From positions 1 through 6,290 of the forward strand of contig JAGWKJ010000149.1 in assembly GCA_028865375.1 (NCBI GenBank): a stretch of DNA of 6,290 nt, read 5' to 3'. The notes beneath the pieces are model-generated. The model did not search any database. It saw nothing but the letters and a program-made list of their open reading frames with translations, and had not been told where the DNA came from. A program made the translations under genes and the position numbers. Each line of letters starts with the position of its first letter. Position 1 is the first letter of the stretch. The stretch is from Hyphomicrobiales bacterium (lineage in GTDB: Bacteria; Pseudomonadota; Alphaproteobacteria; Rhizobiales; Beijerinckiaceae). Below are positions 5,980 to 6,290 of this stretch, piece after piece.

Positions 5980-6290
5980 TCACGCAGCCTTGTTATTGAC
6001 GCAGCGCAGCAACTTCCAATAGCCGAATAGATTGCTTGGCCGGATGTCGCGGACTTCGAGCTTGCCGTTGGTGATGAATTTGTCGAGCGGGAAATCGGCA
6101 TGGAAGCCGATCTTGCCGGCGAGCGGCGCGAGCGCCTTCTCAAAGCGGCTCACGAGCCAGCTTTCGCTCATGAAATGGTTGACGATGACGATGGTGCCGC
6201 CGGGCCGGCAGACGCGCCGCATCTCGGCCGCAAAGCGCGCCGGATTGGGCACCACCGACGCGACGTAAAGCGCCAGCACCGCGTCGAAGC
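5980..6290 (-). CDS. SAM-dependent methyltransferase, PmtA/UbiE-like, C-terminal part (5' end outside window)
   Basis: The frame is open to the right edge, giving 102 visible residues, roughly the C-terminal half of a 200-220 residue protein. The GTG at 6279 is read as an internal valine, because the preceding codons continue the motif FDAVLALYVASVVPNP. This is the class I methyltransferase strand-4 region that follows the SAM-binding motifs. Next come the CRPGG turn and the strand TIVIVNHF, then an amphipathic stretch, GFHADFPLDKF, and a closing NLFGYWKLLR strand. The VNHF and DFP elements and the terminal strand resemble bacterial phosphatidylethanolamine N-methyltransferases of the Rhodobacter PmtA type, which make phosphatidylcholine at the membrane. 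Other UbiE-like methyltransferases share this half, and the SAM-binding N-terminus is not visible, so the substrate is uncertain. The stop codon is 25 bases from the stop of the converging acyl-CoA dehydrogenase gene. Confidence 0.85.
   Translation of the reverse strand, partial: FDAVLALYVASVVPNPARFAAEMRRVCRPGGTIVIVNHFMSESWLVSRFEKALAPLAGKIGFHADFPLDKFITNGKLEVRDIRPSNLFGYWKLLRCVNNKAA

Noticed and set aside
4128..6143. 671-codon open frame on the - strand across the acyl-CoA dehydrogenase gene
   Set aside because: It is a shadow of the clear + strand gene: low-complexity, rich in Arg, Ala and Gly, with no recognisable motif, and it runs into the methyltransferase gene in the wrong frame.
6277..6279. 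GTG at 6279 as the start of a 99-residue methyltransferase-like protein
   Set aside because: The frame remains open to the window edge, and the preceding codons (Phe-Asp-Ala) complete the conserved FDAVLALYV strand, so the gene is cut by the window rather than starting here.

Overview
The window is very GC-rich, gene-dense bacterial chromosome. Coding strands show strong G/C bias at third codon positions, which produces many long shadow ORFs. The gene set is a threonine/serine catabolism cluster, a roughly 590-residue DmdC-type acyl-CoA dehydrogenase, a two-domain Sua5-type tRNA-modification enzyme and a PmtA-like methyltransferase. This set and the codon bias suggest a high-GC proteobacterium, most likely an alphaproteobacterium. 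That placement is inference; no rRNA or other marker is present.

Left part (1-3070, + strand): three co-directional, closely packed genes that look like one operon. They are the C-terminal part of an iron-sulfur L-serine dehydratase (sdaA, cut by the left edge), glycine C-acetyltransferase (kbl) and L-threonine 3-dehydrogenase (tdh). Tdh oxidises threonine to 2-amino-3-ketobutyrate and Kbl splits this with CoA into glycine and acetyl-CoA. Glycine can become serine through GlyA (not in the window), and SdaA deaminates serine to pyruvate. Two protein details stand out. Tdh keeps its catalytic zinc and NAD residues but has lost all four cysteines of the usual structural zinc site. SdaA ends in a cysteine as its very last residue.

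Middle (3081-4181): a threonylcarbamoyladenylate synthase (TsaC/Sua5), which also uses L-threonine, lies on the - strand and converges on tdh with only 10 bases between the stop codons. Its start faces a 123-base divergent intergenic region. This is the only sizeable non-coding stretch, and it holds a perfect 14-bp palindrome next to the tsaC ribosome binding site plus two further inverted repeats.

Right part (4182-6290): a DmdC-type acyl-CoA dehydrogenase on the + strand is followed, convergently after 25 bases, by the C-terminal part of a SAM-dependent methyltransferase that runs off the right edge. I found no RNA genes, mobile elements, CRISPR arrays or convincing intrinsic terminators. 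I see no clearly new multi-gene system. The best leads are the zinc-site-less Tdh and the palindromic operator candidate.
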